Part shown: piece by piece, positions 18,758-27,600 of the stretch
Position numbering within the stretch: position 1 is the stretch's first letter
How the letters are laid out: each line of letters opens with the position of its first letter
Assembly (NCBI RefSeq): GCF_900107765.1
Contig: NZ_FNQY01000011.1
Span: forward strand, 62,001 to 126,000
Source: Arachidicoccus rhizosphaerae
Lineage (GTDB): Bacteria > Bacteroidota > Bacteroidia > Chitinophagales > Chitinophagaceae
Length of the DNA: 64,000 nucleotides
Direction: 5' to 3'
Made by a program: the position numbers and the translations under genes
The notes under the pieces: model-generated
The model's input: only the letters and a program-made list of their open reading frames with translations
Databases searched by the model: none
What the model was told of the DNA's origin: nothing

Positions 18758-19459
18758 TTATCTGAATCTTTTGAGCTTATCATTGATATAATACAGCAAA
18801 TCCACCTGTCTGTTATGCTGACGCAACCAGTTATAGGAGGGCCGGTATTTATTCATGAAGCGCTGGAGCTTGTCTCCTTTAAAGCCGGTATAACTGTGGA
18901 CCAGGATGGAATTAAACCTGAAATCCACATATTTTTCCTGTTCGACTTCTTTAAACAGCACAAATGCGCGCTTTTTATTCTTTTCCTTTCGGCTGAATAT
19001 CCTGTCCAGACTGATGCCCAGGCCGGCTCCGGTATTAGATTTATCAAACAAAGGTTTATTATAACCGATCGCCTGTTCAAAATACTTGATCCTATCTGCA
19101 CTATCCGCCTGATAATCCGCATAATTATAAGCAGATACGGTGACGCTTTCCAGTTCATGGGTTTTGGGAGTCATGGCTAGGCGTAAGGTATCTAAAAGGA
19201 CCCCTTCTGACAGGACTAGCTTTTTGGAAAAATAGCCCACTCTTAAAAAAGTCAGCGTATCGCCCTTGGCCGCCTTTATCACGAACAAACCGCTGCTATT
19301 GGTATAATCACTGGTATCCTCTCTGTTGCCGGAAACATGAACATCCTGAATCGGCAAATCAGTCAGGCTGTCTTTTATATACCCATAGATATAGGACTCC
19401 TGCGCACTGGCGGAAAAAGACAACAGGCAAACGGATATTATTACGAATAATTTATACAT
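18758..19459 (-). CDS. Secreted protein with carboxypeptidase-regulatory-like (CarboxypepD_reg) domain
   Basis: This 233-residue protein has a signal peptide (MYKLFVIISVCLLSFSASAQ). Residues about 22-105 are a beta-sandwich of the CarboxypepD_reg type (SYIYGYIKDSLTDLPIQDVHV ... GLFVIKAAKGDTLTFLRVGYFSKKLV), common at the N-terminus of TonB-dependent receptors. The remaining part is charged and helical with no known motif. Without a plug or barrel it is not a receptor itself. Such small proteins are widespread in Bacteroidota and have no assigned role. Confidence 0.75.
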   Translation of the reverse strand: MYKLFVIISVCLLSFSASAQESYIYGYIKDSLTDLPIQDVHVSGNREDTSDYTNSSGLFVIKAAKGDTLTFLRVGYFSKKLVLSEGVLLDTLRLAMTPKTHELESVTVSAYNYADYQADSADRIKYFEQAIGYNKPLFDKSNTGAGLGISLDRIFSRKEKNKKRAFVLFKEVEQEKYVDFRFNSILVHSYTGFKGDKLQRFMNKYRPSYNWLRQHNRQVDLLYYINDKLKRFR

Positions 19460-19617
19460 AGGCGCCTTTAATCACTTATTTATTGTAAAAATACTCAATC
19501 CCAGCCAAATACGCGGCCGTGAGTTGATAATTGTGTCCTAAGGTTTAAAAAAGCAGCCGGGTGCGCCTTACAGGGAAGGCAAAAGCGCCGTAGCGCATTG
19601 CTCATTGAGGAATAGCG

Positions 19618-19650
19618 AAAAAAAAGAGCCACTCATTGCTGAGTGACTCT
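19618..19650 (-). terminator. Terminator after ompA-like gene
   Basis: Read on the minus strand, GAGTCACTCA-GCAA-TGAGTGGCTC is followed by eight T residues, about 30 nt past the stop codon. Confidence 0.9.
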
Positions 19651-19680
19651 CTTGTTATTTTCAATTAAATAGCTAGGCTA

Positions 19681-21378
19681 TTATTTTTGAAGATTTGGAT
19701 GTGGAGCTGGAACTGTAGAAGGACCAGATTCAGTAGTTGGCTGAAGATCTACAGTGTTTGCATCACCATCGTAACCATAAGTGAAGATGATACGACCTTC
19801 AGAGATACCTTGCTGTTCGATCAGGAAGTTCTTAACAGCGTTTACTCTATCCCAGCTTAACTGTTGAGCACGTTTGTTAGAAGCACCGTAACCAACAATT
19901 TTCACTTTACAATTAGGATTAGAATTCAACTGAGCAGCTGCAGAAGATAATGCTGATTTAGCAGCGTCATCTAATTTGATGCTAGATTTGTTGAACTGTA
20001 CGCTTGGTAAGCTTGTGATAGCACATTCAGTTACTGGCTGAGCGGCTAATTTATCACGAAGCTCTTGGCAACAAGCTGGTTCTGGTTCAGTACCAACACC
20101 ATCAGCGTCAACAGGGAACCAAGACTGAGGAGTCAGCACTTGTTTGTCTCTGCAATCAGGTACACCGTCACCATCTGTATCCAGAGAACGACCGTGCGTA
20201 TCAACTGCACAACCGGCTGGAGTGTTAGGTTCTTGGTCGAACTGATCAGTTACACCATCACCATCAGCATCAGGTAAAACGTCACGAGTTGCTAACTTGT
20301 TGTAGATGTAGTTTTCAGGATTAACCCACCACAGTGGTTCGATTCTCTTATCGCTGTTACCCAGGTTGAAGTTGAAACGAACTTGAGTAGAGCTTAAAGT
20401 AGTGTTACGACCTTCGCGGCTCAGGTGTAAACCAGACAGAACGTCTGAGTTGCTGAAGAACATAGTGAATTTCTGTTCGATACCGATGTTGAATCTAGGA
20501 GAAACTTTGAAAGCTACACCCAGACCTGCATCTAAACCATGACGGTTTACAGTTTCGTCGGAACCGACAACATCATCTCTTTTGCTGTCTAAACCGGCAG
20601 TTTCATATTGTCTGCTGTTATCGTTTTTACCTTTAACATCCAGGATACCGTTAGACTGGTTGTTTTCCAGCTGTTGTTTAGCGGCATCTTTGATATCTTT
20701 TCTGGAACCGGTAGGCAGATTCCAAGTGTAGGCTGCACCATTAGCATCCAATGCGTTGATCGAAACGTTAGCCATGTTGAAGCTATAACCCACTAAAGCA
20801 TAGAAGCTGGTTTTAGGGTTACCGCGGTAGTGGCTCAGAGAGTTCAGATCTGCAATCAGGTCTAAGGAAGCCTGTTGGATAAAGGTCTTATAGTTAGCCA
20901 GGTAAGTGTTACCAGCAGCATATTTGTTCTTTACAGACTGAGGCAGTGTTGCATCAGACACCGGACGCAGACGATAGTCCAGACCGAAGTTGTTAGATGC
21001 GCCATAACCTAATCTCAGAGAGAACGTATGACCCAGTGCTTTTCTCAAAGAGATGCTAGCACCGTAACCGAAACGAGGATCGATTGCAGTAAACAAGAAA
21101 GACGGACCAACACCGATACCCAGTTCCATCATGTTACGTGGTTTTGCTGGATAAGCGTTTGTGTGGTTTAAGAAACCATTTTGCTGATCTTCTTTGGTAA
21201 CGCGCACTTTGTTAGTGCCATCGTAGATCCATGAATCGTCAGCATTGGTGCCGGCAGAGATGCTGGTACCCTGAGTGCTCACAGACTCGCTAGTAGTTGT
21301 ACTGGTGTCTTGAGCAAAAGCTGCTGTCGAGATAAGGCCTAAAAGACCTAACATCATCGTGTACTTTTTGCTTGCCAT
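19681..21378 (-). CDS. OmpA family outer-membrane protein with thrombospondin type-3 repeats
   Basis: This 565-residue protein has a signal peptide (ends near AAFAQ, residue 23). An N-terminal beta-barrel-like region (about 75-345) is followed by calcium-binding TSP3 repeats (DADGDGVTDQFDQEPNTPAGC, DTDGDGVPDCRDK; about 370-415), two cysteine pairs, and a C-terminal OmpA peptidoglycan-binding domain (about 450-545, VKIVGYGASNKRAQQLSWDRVN). Codon use and base composition are more uniform and AT-richer than in neighbours, which suggests strong expression. This agrees with a near-consensus promoter and a strong terminator. It anchors the outer membrane to the cell wall. Confidence 0.92.
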   Translation of the reverse strand: MASKKYTMMLGLLGLISTAAFAQDTSTTTSESVSTQGTSISAGTNADDSWIYDGTNKVRVTKEDQQNGFLNHTNAYPAKPRNMMELGIGVGPSFLFTAIDPRFGYGASISLRKALGHTFSLRLGYGASNNFGLDYRLRPVSDATLPQSVKNKYAAGNTYLANYKTFIQQASLDLIADLNSLSHYRGNPKTSFYALVGYSFNMANVSINALDANGAAYTWNLPTGSRKDIKDAAKQQLENNQSNGILDVKGKNDNSRQYETAGLDSKRDDVVGSDETVNRHGLDAGLGVAFKVSPRFNIGIEQKFTMFFSNSDVLSGLHLSREGRNTTLSSTQVRFNFNLGNSDKRIEPLWWVNPENYIYNKLATRDVLPDADGDGVTDQFDQEPNTPAGCAVDTHGRSLDTDGDGVPDCRDKQVLTPQSWFPVDADGVGTEPEPACCQELRDKLAAQPVTECAITSLPSVQFNKSSIKLDDAAKSALSSAAAQLNSNPNCKVKIVGYGASNKRAQQLSWDRVNAVKNFLIEQQGISEGRIIFTYGYDGDANTVDLQPTTESGPSTVPAPHPNLQK

Positions 21379-21728
21379 AAATTGAGATTTAATTTTTTAT
21401 TTAATGCTTCCAATGAATATTCGAGGGCAAAAATAGTAATAGTAATTGAAATAGCAAATATTTATTACATTTAATTCTCTAGTTGTTTACTAAATATAAG
21501 TAAAATTGCCTCCAAAGACCCTTTATATTTTATACGAATTTCATTCTTATCCATATTTACATATATCGTGCCAAACCAAACCCTCTAACTGTATAAATTA
21601 AAATTATTAGTTATTTGGTTTTAACTGATATAAAACGATGAATAGACTATCCTGCCAAAGAAAAGTTTATTTTTCCCTTTAAATTTTATAATATTATCTT
21701 AGCGAGCGTATTTTACGTATAATTATTA
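21379..21728. other. 350-bp AT-rich divergent promoter region
   Basis: This gap lies between the ompA-like gene (minus) and the polyprenyl synthase gene (plus). It holds the ompA promoter near 21428-21458. A weak plus-strand candidate (TTTT, 20 nt, TATCTTAG at 21695-21702) lies 26 nt before the GTG start at 21729. No open reading frame or RNA gene is recognised. Confidence 0.6.
21428..21458 (-). promoter_or_regulatory. Bacteroidota housekeeping promoter for ompA-like gene
   Basis: On the minus strand TTTG (21458-21455), a 19-nt spacer and TATTTTTG (21435-21428) match the Bacteroidota consensus TTTG-N19-21-TAnnTTTG. Transcription would begin about 45 nt upstream of the ATG. Confidence 0.75.
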
Positions 21729-22691
21729 GTGAAAAAAGCAAATCAACTCATTGCTGCAGAACTCAAAGAGTTCGAGCATCATTTTAAGGAAGCCGTGAAA
21801 AGCAAAGTACCGTTGCTGGACCGCATTATGCAATACATTGTAAAGCGTAAGGGTAAGCAGCTGCGTCCCATGTTTGTCATGCTGAGTGCCAGACTGGGGG
21901 GGCCGGTAAATGAAAAGACTTATAGAGCCGCCTCTTTGGTAGAGCTGTTGCATACAGCCACCCTTGTCCATGATGACGTGGTGGATGATGCAGGCGAACG
22001 CCGGGGATTTTTCTCCATTAATGCGCTTTGGAAAAACAAGGTCGCCGTGCTGGTGGGGGATTATCTGCTTTCCAAAGGACTGCTGCTCTCTATTAATAAC
22101 GGGGATTTTAGGATATTACAGATTCTGTCCACTGCCGTCAAGCAGATGAGTGAAGGCGAACTGCTTCAGATTGAAAAATCCAGAAATCTAAACCTGGACG
22201 AAGAAGTCTATTATAACATAATAAAGGGCAAAACGGCCTCTTTGCTGTCATCAGCCTGCGGCGCCGGCGCCTGTTCTACTTTTGAAAAAGAAGAAGATAT
22301 CCAAAGATTGGAACAATTCGGGGAAAAAGTTGGCATGGCCTTCCAGATTAAGGATGATTTATTCGATTATGGTGCTGCTAATATCGGTAAACCTACCGGT
22401 AATGATATCAAGGAGAAAAAACTGACGCTACCTTTAATATATACCCTGAATAACTGCAGCCCCGACATCCGCAGAAAACTTATTTATATTGTCAAAAACC
22501 AGAATACCCGCAAGGACAAGGTCCAGTATGTCATAGATACCGTCAAGCAATGCGGAGGTATTGACTACGCGACGCAAAAAATGAATATATTCCGTGACGA
22601 GGCGCTGGAGTTGCTGTTCAAATATCCCCAGTCAGATATCAGAGATGCCTTGGAAGAACTGGTACGCTATACAACGGACAGAAAATATTAA
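21729..22691 (+). CDS. Polyprenyl (octaprenyl-type) diphosphate synthase
   Basis: This 320-residue trans-isoprenyl diphosphate synthase has both Asp-rich motifs: HDDVVDDAGERRG (Asp82, Asp83, Asp86) and IKDDLFDY (about 210). The KQLRPMFV substrate-binding Lys/Arg and the GKPTGNDIKEKKLTLP stretch are also present. It elongates allylic diphosphates with IPP, probably to the menaquinone side chain, as is usual for Bacteroidota. Chain length cannot be read off the sequence. The start is a GTG at 21729, with no ATG nearby. Confidence 0.92.
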   Translation: MKKANQLIAAELKEFEHHFKEAVKSKVPLLDRIMQYIVKRKGKQLRPMFVMLSARLGGPVNEKTYRAASLVELLHTATLVHDDVVDDAGERRGFFSINALWKNKVAVLVGDYLLSKGLLLSINNGDFRILQILSTAVKQMSEGELLQIEKSRNLNLDEEVYYNIIKGKTASLLSSACGAGACSTFEKEEDIQRLEQFGEKVGMAFQIKDDLFDYGAANIGKPTGNDIKEKKLTLPLIYTLNNCSPDIRRKLIYIVKNQNTRKDKVQYVIDTVKQCGGIDYATQKMNIFRDEALELLFKYPQSDIRDALEELVRYTTDRKY

Positions 22692-22964
22692 TTGAAGCAG
22701 GTACCCCTTTACAATCAATCCTTTATAAAGATTAAGGAATCGGTTCCACCATCCTTAGGCGGATTTTTTTGAACCGGCCAGGTGGCTGCAGCCATGGCCG
22801 TGGCATAAAATATGGTCGTCCCCGTCCAGTAAATTTGGCAGCTATCCCTTTAAATTTTGTCGCAATTTGCCAACCCCGTAGCCGTTTACGACATAACGGG
22901 ACAGAATTACAGGAAATTTTTTCAAGAGTCGCTGTATTACCCTGGCGTCCTTTCCTTAAACCGA

Positions 22965-23390
22965 TTAAAGATCCGCCTGCTTTTCATAGTAAGGCGCCAG
23001 CTTACGCTTAAGCGTTTCGGGGATGGCTATCTTTTTCCAGGATGATTTATCCATAAAAAACAACCTGATTTTACCGGTGGTCAATAATTTCCTACGCTCA
23101 TTGAAGATTTCACAGTCAAAAACAATTTCATGATCCGTAGGTAACTTGCGTATGGCAGTGACAATGGTCAGCTCCTCATCATAATAGGCCGACCTCAGGA
23201 ATTTGGTCTCCATGGAGACGACCGGCATAGCCACCCCCTCTTCTTCCATTTGTTTATAACTATAGCCTAATTGCCGGATCGCCTCTACCCTGCCGACTTC
23301 AAAATATTGGGCATAATTTCCGTAATAGACAACACCCATCTGATCTGTTTCTGCATACCTCACCCTGATTGTCGTGGAAGCTTGATACAT
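22965..23390 (-). CDS. Acyl-CoA thioesterase of the 4HBT/YbgC type
   Basis: This 141-residue hot-dog fold protein opens with the family signature TTIRVRYAETDQMGVVYYGNYAQYFEVGR. The catalytic Asp of the 4-hydroxybenzoyl-CoA thioesterase group lies in AETDQMGVVYYGNY. It would hydrolyse acyl-CoA thioesters in the cytoplasm; YbgC homologues in Proteobacteria work beside Tol-Pal, but no tol genes are here. The gene is 56 nt downstream of a small Gln-rich protein gene on the same strand, so they may share a transcript. Confidence 0.88.
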   Translation of the reverse strand: MYQASTTIRVRYAETDQMGVVYYGNYAQYFEVGRVEAIRQLGYSYKQMEEEGVAMPVVSMETKFLRSAYYDEELTIVTAIRKLPTDHEIVFDCEIFNERRKLLTTGKIRLFFMDKSSWKKIAIPETLKRKLAPYYEKQADL

Positions 23391-23446
23391 ATTTCTTGAA
23401 TTTACGATCCGAACTTTGCCTGACTTTTAATGGCTACCTACGCATA

Positions 23447-23767
23447 CTACCACAATTCCTCCTCAGAAGTGTCTTTAGGTACATCCATTTTAAAGCTGGC
23501 CCGTAAAGCTAGTTTTTGTTTTTGTCTTTCCAAAAGCAGGCGGGCAATTATTTCTGCCGGCGGCTCATCAGAACTTTGCAGGGCCGTTTTCAGTTTGTAC
23601 TCATCTACATCAATCCGGTATAAGAGCTGACAGAGTCCGGCAAAATCCGTTTCGATCTTATGGCTGATGGCCTGCACCAGTAATTGCTCAAAGTTCTTTT
23701 GCTGTTGCTGTTGATTTTTCAGGGTGCCGTCAAGCAATTCCAGCATCCATTTTTCATCCATTATCAT
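23447..23767 (-). CDS. Small conserved hypothetical protein, Gln-rich helical
   Basis: I set the start at the ATG at 23767 (MIMDEKWMLELLDG), giving 106 residues; an ATG two codons later is equally possible. The longer reading frame to 23938 would run into the divergent TetR gene and is rejected. A run QQQQQ follows the first helix, and most of the rest is predicted alpha-helix ending in an acidic tail (DTSEEELW). No signal peptide or known motif is seen. It lies between a TetR regulator (divergent) and a thioesterase (downstream, same strand). Function unknown. Confidence 0.6.
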   Translation of the reverse strand: MIMDEKWMLELLDGTLKNQQQQQKNFEQLLVQAISHKIETDFAGLCQLLYRIDVDEYKLKTALQSSDEPPAEIIARLLLERQKQKLALRASFKMDVPKDTSEEELW

Positions 23768-23860
23768 GACAATTAGCCTATTTTTCCCATTTACCATTAC
23801 AAATTCTATTCCCTTAGTGGAAATACTAACAAATTTTCTTATTTTGCATTGAAATAATTT

Positions 23861-23868
23861 TAATTTTG
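23861..23868 (+). promoter_or_regulatory. Putative -7 element (TAATTTTG) for tetR-family gene
   Basis: TAATTTTG ends 5 nt before the ATG at 23874. A TTTG at 23843-23846 is present but at a short spacing of 14 nt. Confidence 0.4.
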
Positions 23869-23873
23869 TAGCT

Positions 23874-24470
23874 ATGGCAAGAATCAAAACAGACAAAGAC
23901 ATCACGAAAAAAGACGTCATCCTCAATGCAGCGTCCAACCTGTTTCGTCAACGCGGCTATAAAGCTGCCAGTATGCGTGATCTGGCAGAAAAAATCGGCA
24001 TTGAAGCAGCAAGCCTTTACAATCATATCCGTTCTAAATCAGAGCTCTTGTATGATATCTGCTTTAATACCGCCAATATTTATAACGACTACCTGGAATC
24101 CGTAGAAAATTCCAAGGAACCCTACCTGAAAAAAGTGGAGCTGATCCTGCGCTTTTTAATCAACCAGATGATTGAAAACTTTGACGATGTAGTTGTGGCG
24201 GACAGAGAATGGGTACATCTGGAAGATGCTTATCTTTCCAGTTATCAGACCATGAAACACAATTATCGTAAGAGAATTAACCATATCATTACCAAAGGCA
24301 TTGAAGCCGGTGAAATCAAAGAAATCAATGTACCCTCCACCATCTGGCTGTTACTGCATGCCATCAATGGTATTGAATCCTGGCACCGCTCCAAAACGCA
24401 GATCCCGCCAGAAGAACTGGAAGAGAATATGATTTCCATTTTAATCGGTGGAATGAAAAAGGTTAATTAA
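23874..24470 (+). CDS. TetR/AcrR family transcriptional regulator
   Basis: This 198-residue protein has an N-terminal TetR helix-turn-helix (residues about 12-58: VILNAASNLFRQRGYKAASM, then RDLAEKIGIEAASLYNHIRSKSELL). A helical C-terminal ligand domain contains FVxxREWVH-like residues (VVVADREWVHLEDAYLSSYQ), typical of fatty-acid-responsive regulators such as FadR/PaaR types in Bacteroidota. A divergent thioesterase unit would fit control of acyl-CoA metabolism, but this is inference. The ATG at 23874 has no Shine-Dalgarno sequence. Confidence 0.88.
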   Translation: MARIKTDKDITKKDVILNAASNLFRQRGYKAASMRDLAEKIGIEAASLYNHIRSKSELLYDICFNTANIYNDYLESVENSKEPYLKKVELILRFLINQMIENFDDVVVADREWVHLEDAYLSSYQTMKHNYRKRINHIITKGIEAGEIKEINVPSTIWLLLHAINGIESWHRSKTQIPPEELEENMISILIGGMKKVN

Positions 24471-24611
24471 CGACCATGCGCTGCGTCCCGGACAAAAAGG
24501 CATTATCGCCACCAGGGGCCGGCGGGTTTTTCATATGTTTCTATAAAGGAATGCACAAGACACTTTTATAGAACCCCTGTAACAAATTATTTTTTTATTA
24601 TTTTTTGCTTC

Positions 24612-24666
24612 AAAAAAGGACCACTGTCATACACGCACTAAGCGTCGTAACACAGTGGTCCTTTTT
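24612..24666. terminator. Bidirectional terminator between tetR-family gene and tamB-like gene
   Basis: AAAAAGGACCACTGT pairs perfectly with ACAGTGGTCCTTTTT over a 24-nt loop, with T-runs in both directions. It serves the convergent genes ending at 24470 and 24699. Confidence 0.85.
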
Positions 24667-24698
24667 GATAAAATATACGCTTGTTCCCCATCCACCCC

Positions 24699-27600
24699 TT
24701 ATTTGGGCCGGATTTCCATTTCATTTTCCCGGGTCTTGATTTCCTTAAACTGCTCTTTTTTACCCTGAAAGAGCTTCTCAAAATCCTTGGTATAGCTAAT
24801 GGACACCCCATAACGGTTTTGCCGGCCTATGGATCCGGCCGAAGCGACGCCAAGGCTGCTTCGGTTAAATATGACCGCTCTTAATTTACGGTCCCTGGTC
24901 AGGATAAACTGCACCGAGATATCGGGTAAAAACTGAAAACTGCTGGTTTCCATCGAGGCGGCAGAGCTTCCCAGACCAAAATCCAGGTTAGAACCAAAAC
25001 TCAGTACTATTTTATCGTTCGCCAGGCTTTGATACAGTTTAAAATTCACACTTTGTCTGTCCAGGCGGCTGTTACTGCTACCCGTTCCCAGGATACTGGC
25101 ACTGCTGTAAGTGGAAGCGCCGACTTCAAAATGCAGCCCCTGATCTCCGGTGAGTTTATTCAGGGCATGAGAGAATAAATTATTCAGCTCATGGGTCACC
25201 AAAGAACTGATGGTATTCACCCCGGCCGAGGTAATATTAGCCGTATTGCCTGCCTGACCGTACGGAGCAAAGGAGTTAAACACAATCAGATAAGTCACCT
25301 GTTTAAGCATCTCATTCTCATCGCTTTGCATTCTGTTGATAAATAAAGCAAAGTCCGGGTCGGATTTCACCGAGCTTCCGGTCGGAAAATCGATCTTAAA
25401 CCCGATATCCGGTTTCAGCAACAGGCCCCTGAGTTCAACGATGACATATACGTCACCTCTGTAACCTCGAATATTGTTCAGACCTGCCTGCCCCTGAACG
25501 CTGGATTGGGTATTAATTAAATCATTGATGCTGACCTGGTGGGCCGTATACTGGGCATCAATATGCAGATTTGCATTATACGGGTCACCGGTCCATTCAA
25601 TAAAGTTGTTCGCACCTTCAATAAACTGGAAGGGCTTCTTAAGAAAAGTCTGAAAATTAAAATTATACCTCCCTTTGGAGATGGCGTACTTGCCTTTCAT
25701 GGTCATGTCTCCGTGAGCCGGCATAAAAATCTGTAAGCGACCATTACCGGTAGCCGTTATAACGTCTCCGGTCAGCGGATCCAGGATGACATTAATCACG
25801 GCCAGATCATTGGCCGACAAATCCATATTGATATTCAGATGTGAGTCATGGGTGTCATCTTTTTTAACTTCCTGCCCATATTTTTTAAAGACGATAAAAT
25901 CCGCATCGCTGCTGACAGCCGTGGTATTGGTATTGATACTAATGTTGGAGGAGTCTGCCACGCTGCCTTTAATATCCATCAGCATATTTTCTTCCGTTCC
26001 CTTCAGCGTAAAACGGGCGTTGGCAATGGCCTTTCCGTAAAAGCGTTCATTGTCGGAGGCCTCCGTGTTTAACACCAGTATTTTATCGGAACGCATATCA
26101 AAGTCAAAGCGCATATTGGTAAACCCGTCATGATAAAGCGTTCCTTTAACCGTGCCGGTATTTCCGTAGATATCCTTTACGTTAAACTGTCCAAAATCAA
26201 TATTATCCTCATTAAAGACGAAGTCTGCCGAAGGAACAAAATACTTCACCTTGGTATAAATAACATCCAGACTCGCCGAATCTATATGGGCCTTGCCGAG
26301 CAGCCTGATTTTATCAAAATTACCTTTCAGTGTAATATCACCCGTCCCCTTCCCATCGATATGATCAAAGAGATTACTTAAGAACTGGTTTAAAAATGAA
26401 ATTTTTGTGTTGGTCAGATGCACATTTAAATCCAAAGGTGAGCCGATGGAATCTTTTAAATTATAATAGCCGTCCGCATTAAAATGATAATCCTGATTAT
26501 TTGCATCTGCTTTCAGGGATATCCGGTCATTTTTAGCAGAGTAGAACGCCGTGGAGTTTACCACGCCGACAGAATCGCCATTGACCCGGAGTTGTTCAAA
26601 GGTCAGTTTTTCAAAGGCGCTAAAGTCCCCAAAGAAGTTAATCATGACGATTGACCCTGTTGCCAGTCCTTCCAGTCTCGGACTGGAGAAAAACAAAGGG
26701 GTAATGTCTCCGATATTCACCTTGGACAAATTAAAGACCAGGTTATTATTGGTGGTGTCTCTTTTACCCTGCTGCGTTTCCACTGTCAGCTCCTGGAAAC
26801 CCTGAGAGAACTTCACATTTTTGGCCGAAGCAAAATGCTTTTGAATGATAATTTCTCCTTGTTTTTCTAAATCCCACTTTTTATCATTGAGCACAAAATA
26901 GGAGGGCTGGAACTGTATTTTCACCCCATCGGATAAGTTATCTACCATGGCTGAGAGACTAATCTCATTTATGGTATTATTGGATCCCGTGGTCAGCTGT
27001 ACCAGGGAGTGGTCATTTTTGGAATTAATCAACAGCTTGGTGTTGGGAAAAAAGGAGCTGTCATTGACGTAGAATTTATCTATCCTCGCGCCAAAATCTA
27101 TTTTTTCAAAGTCACCCTTTCCAGCCAGATGGGTTCCGGTCAGTTTAAAGCGTTTATATTTGAGTTCAGGGATGCGCGCATCAAAAAAGAAACTTCCCGA
27201 ATCATCTGTATTGACCGCGCCCTGGATACGCACACTGTCAAAGCCATGCAGATTTGAGTCAATCAGGTTGATATAAGGATCAAAATTTCCGGTCCGGATC
27301 TGAACGGTAAAGTGCTGATTTTTAGGCACCGCCCTCGGAGGGTTAATAAAAGCCGGATAATACTTATTTAAAAACGACTGAAAGGTTACCGGCAAATCCA
27401 AAATGGAATAATCCCCGGTGACTTTAGCTCCGAACTCATTGTTTTCTACGGTCAGCACCTTATGCAGCCCGCTGTCCACACTGGCAGAAAGCGCCAGGGA
27501 ATCAAAATTCAATGCAGTGCTGTCCTTGAGCAAAGAAACGTTGAGCAATTTGGCAGAACCAATAAAGTCGTCGATATTATTTCCTTCAAAGTTTAAGTCA

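Noticed and set aside
23768-23938. N-terminal extension of the small Gln-rich protein gene
   Set aside because: It would overlap the divergent TetR gene by 65 bp and its promoter, and reads as hydrophobic and basic noise before the conserved-looking start.
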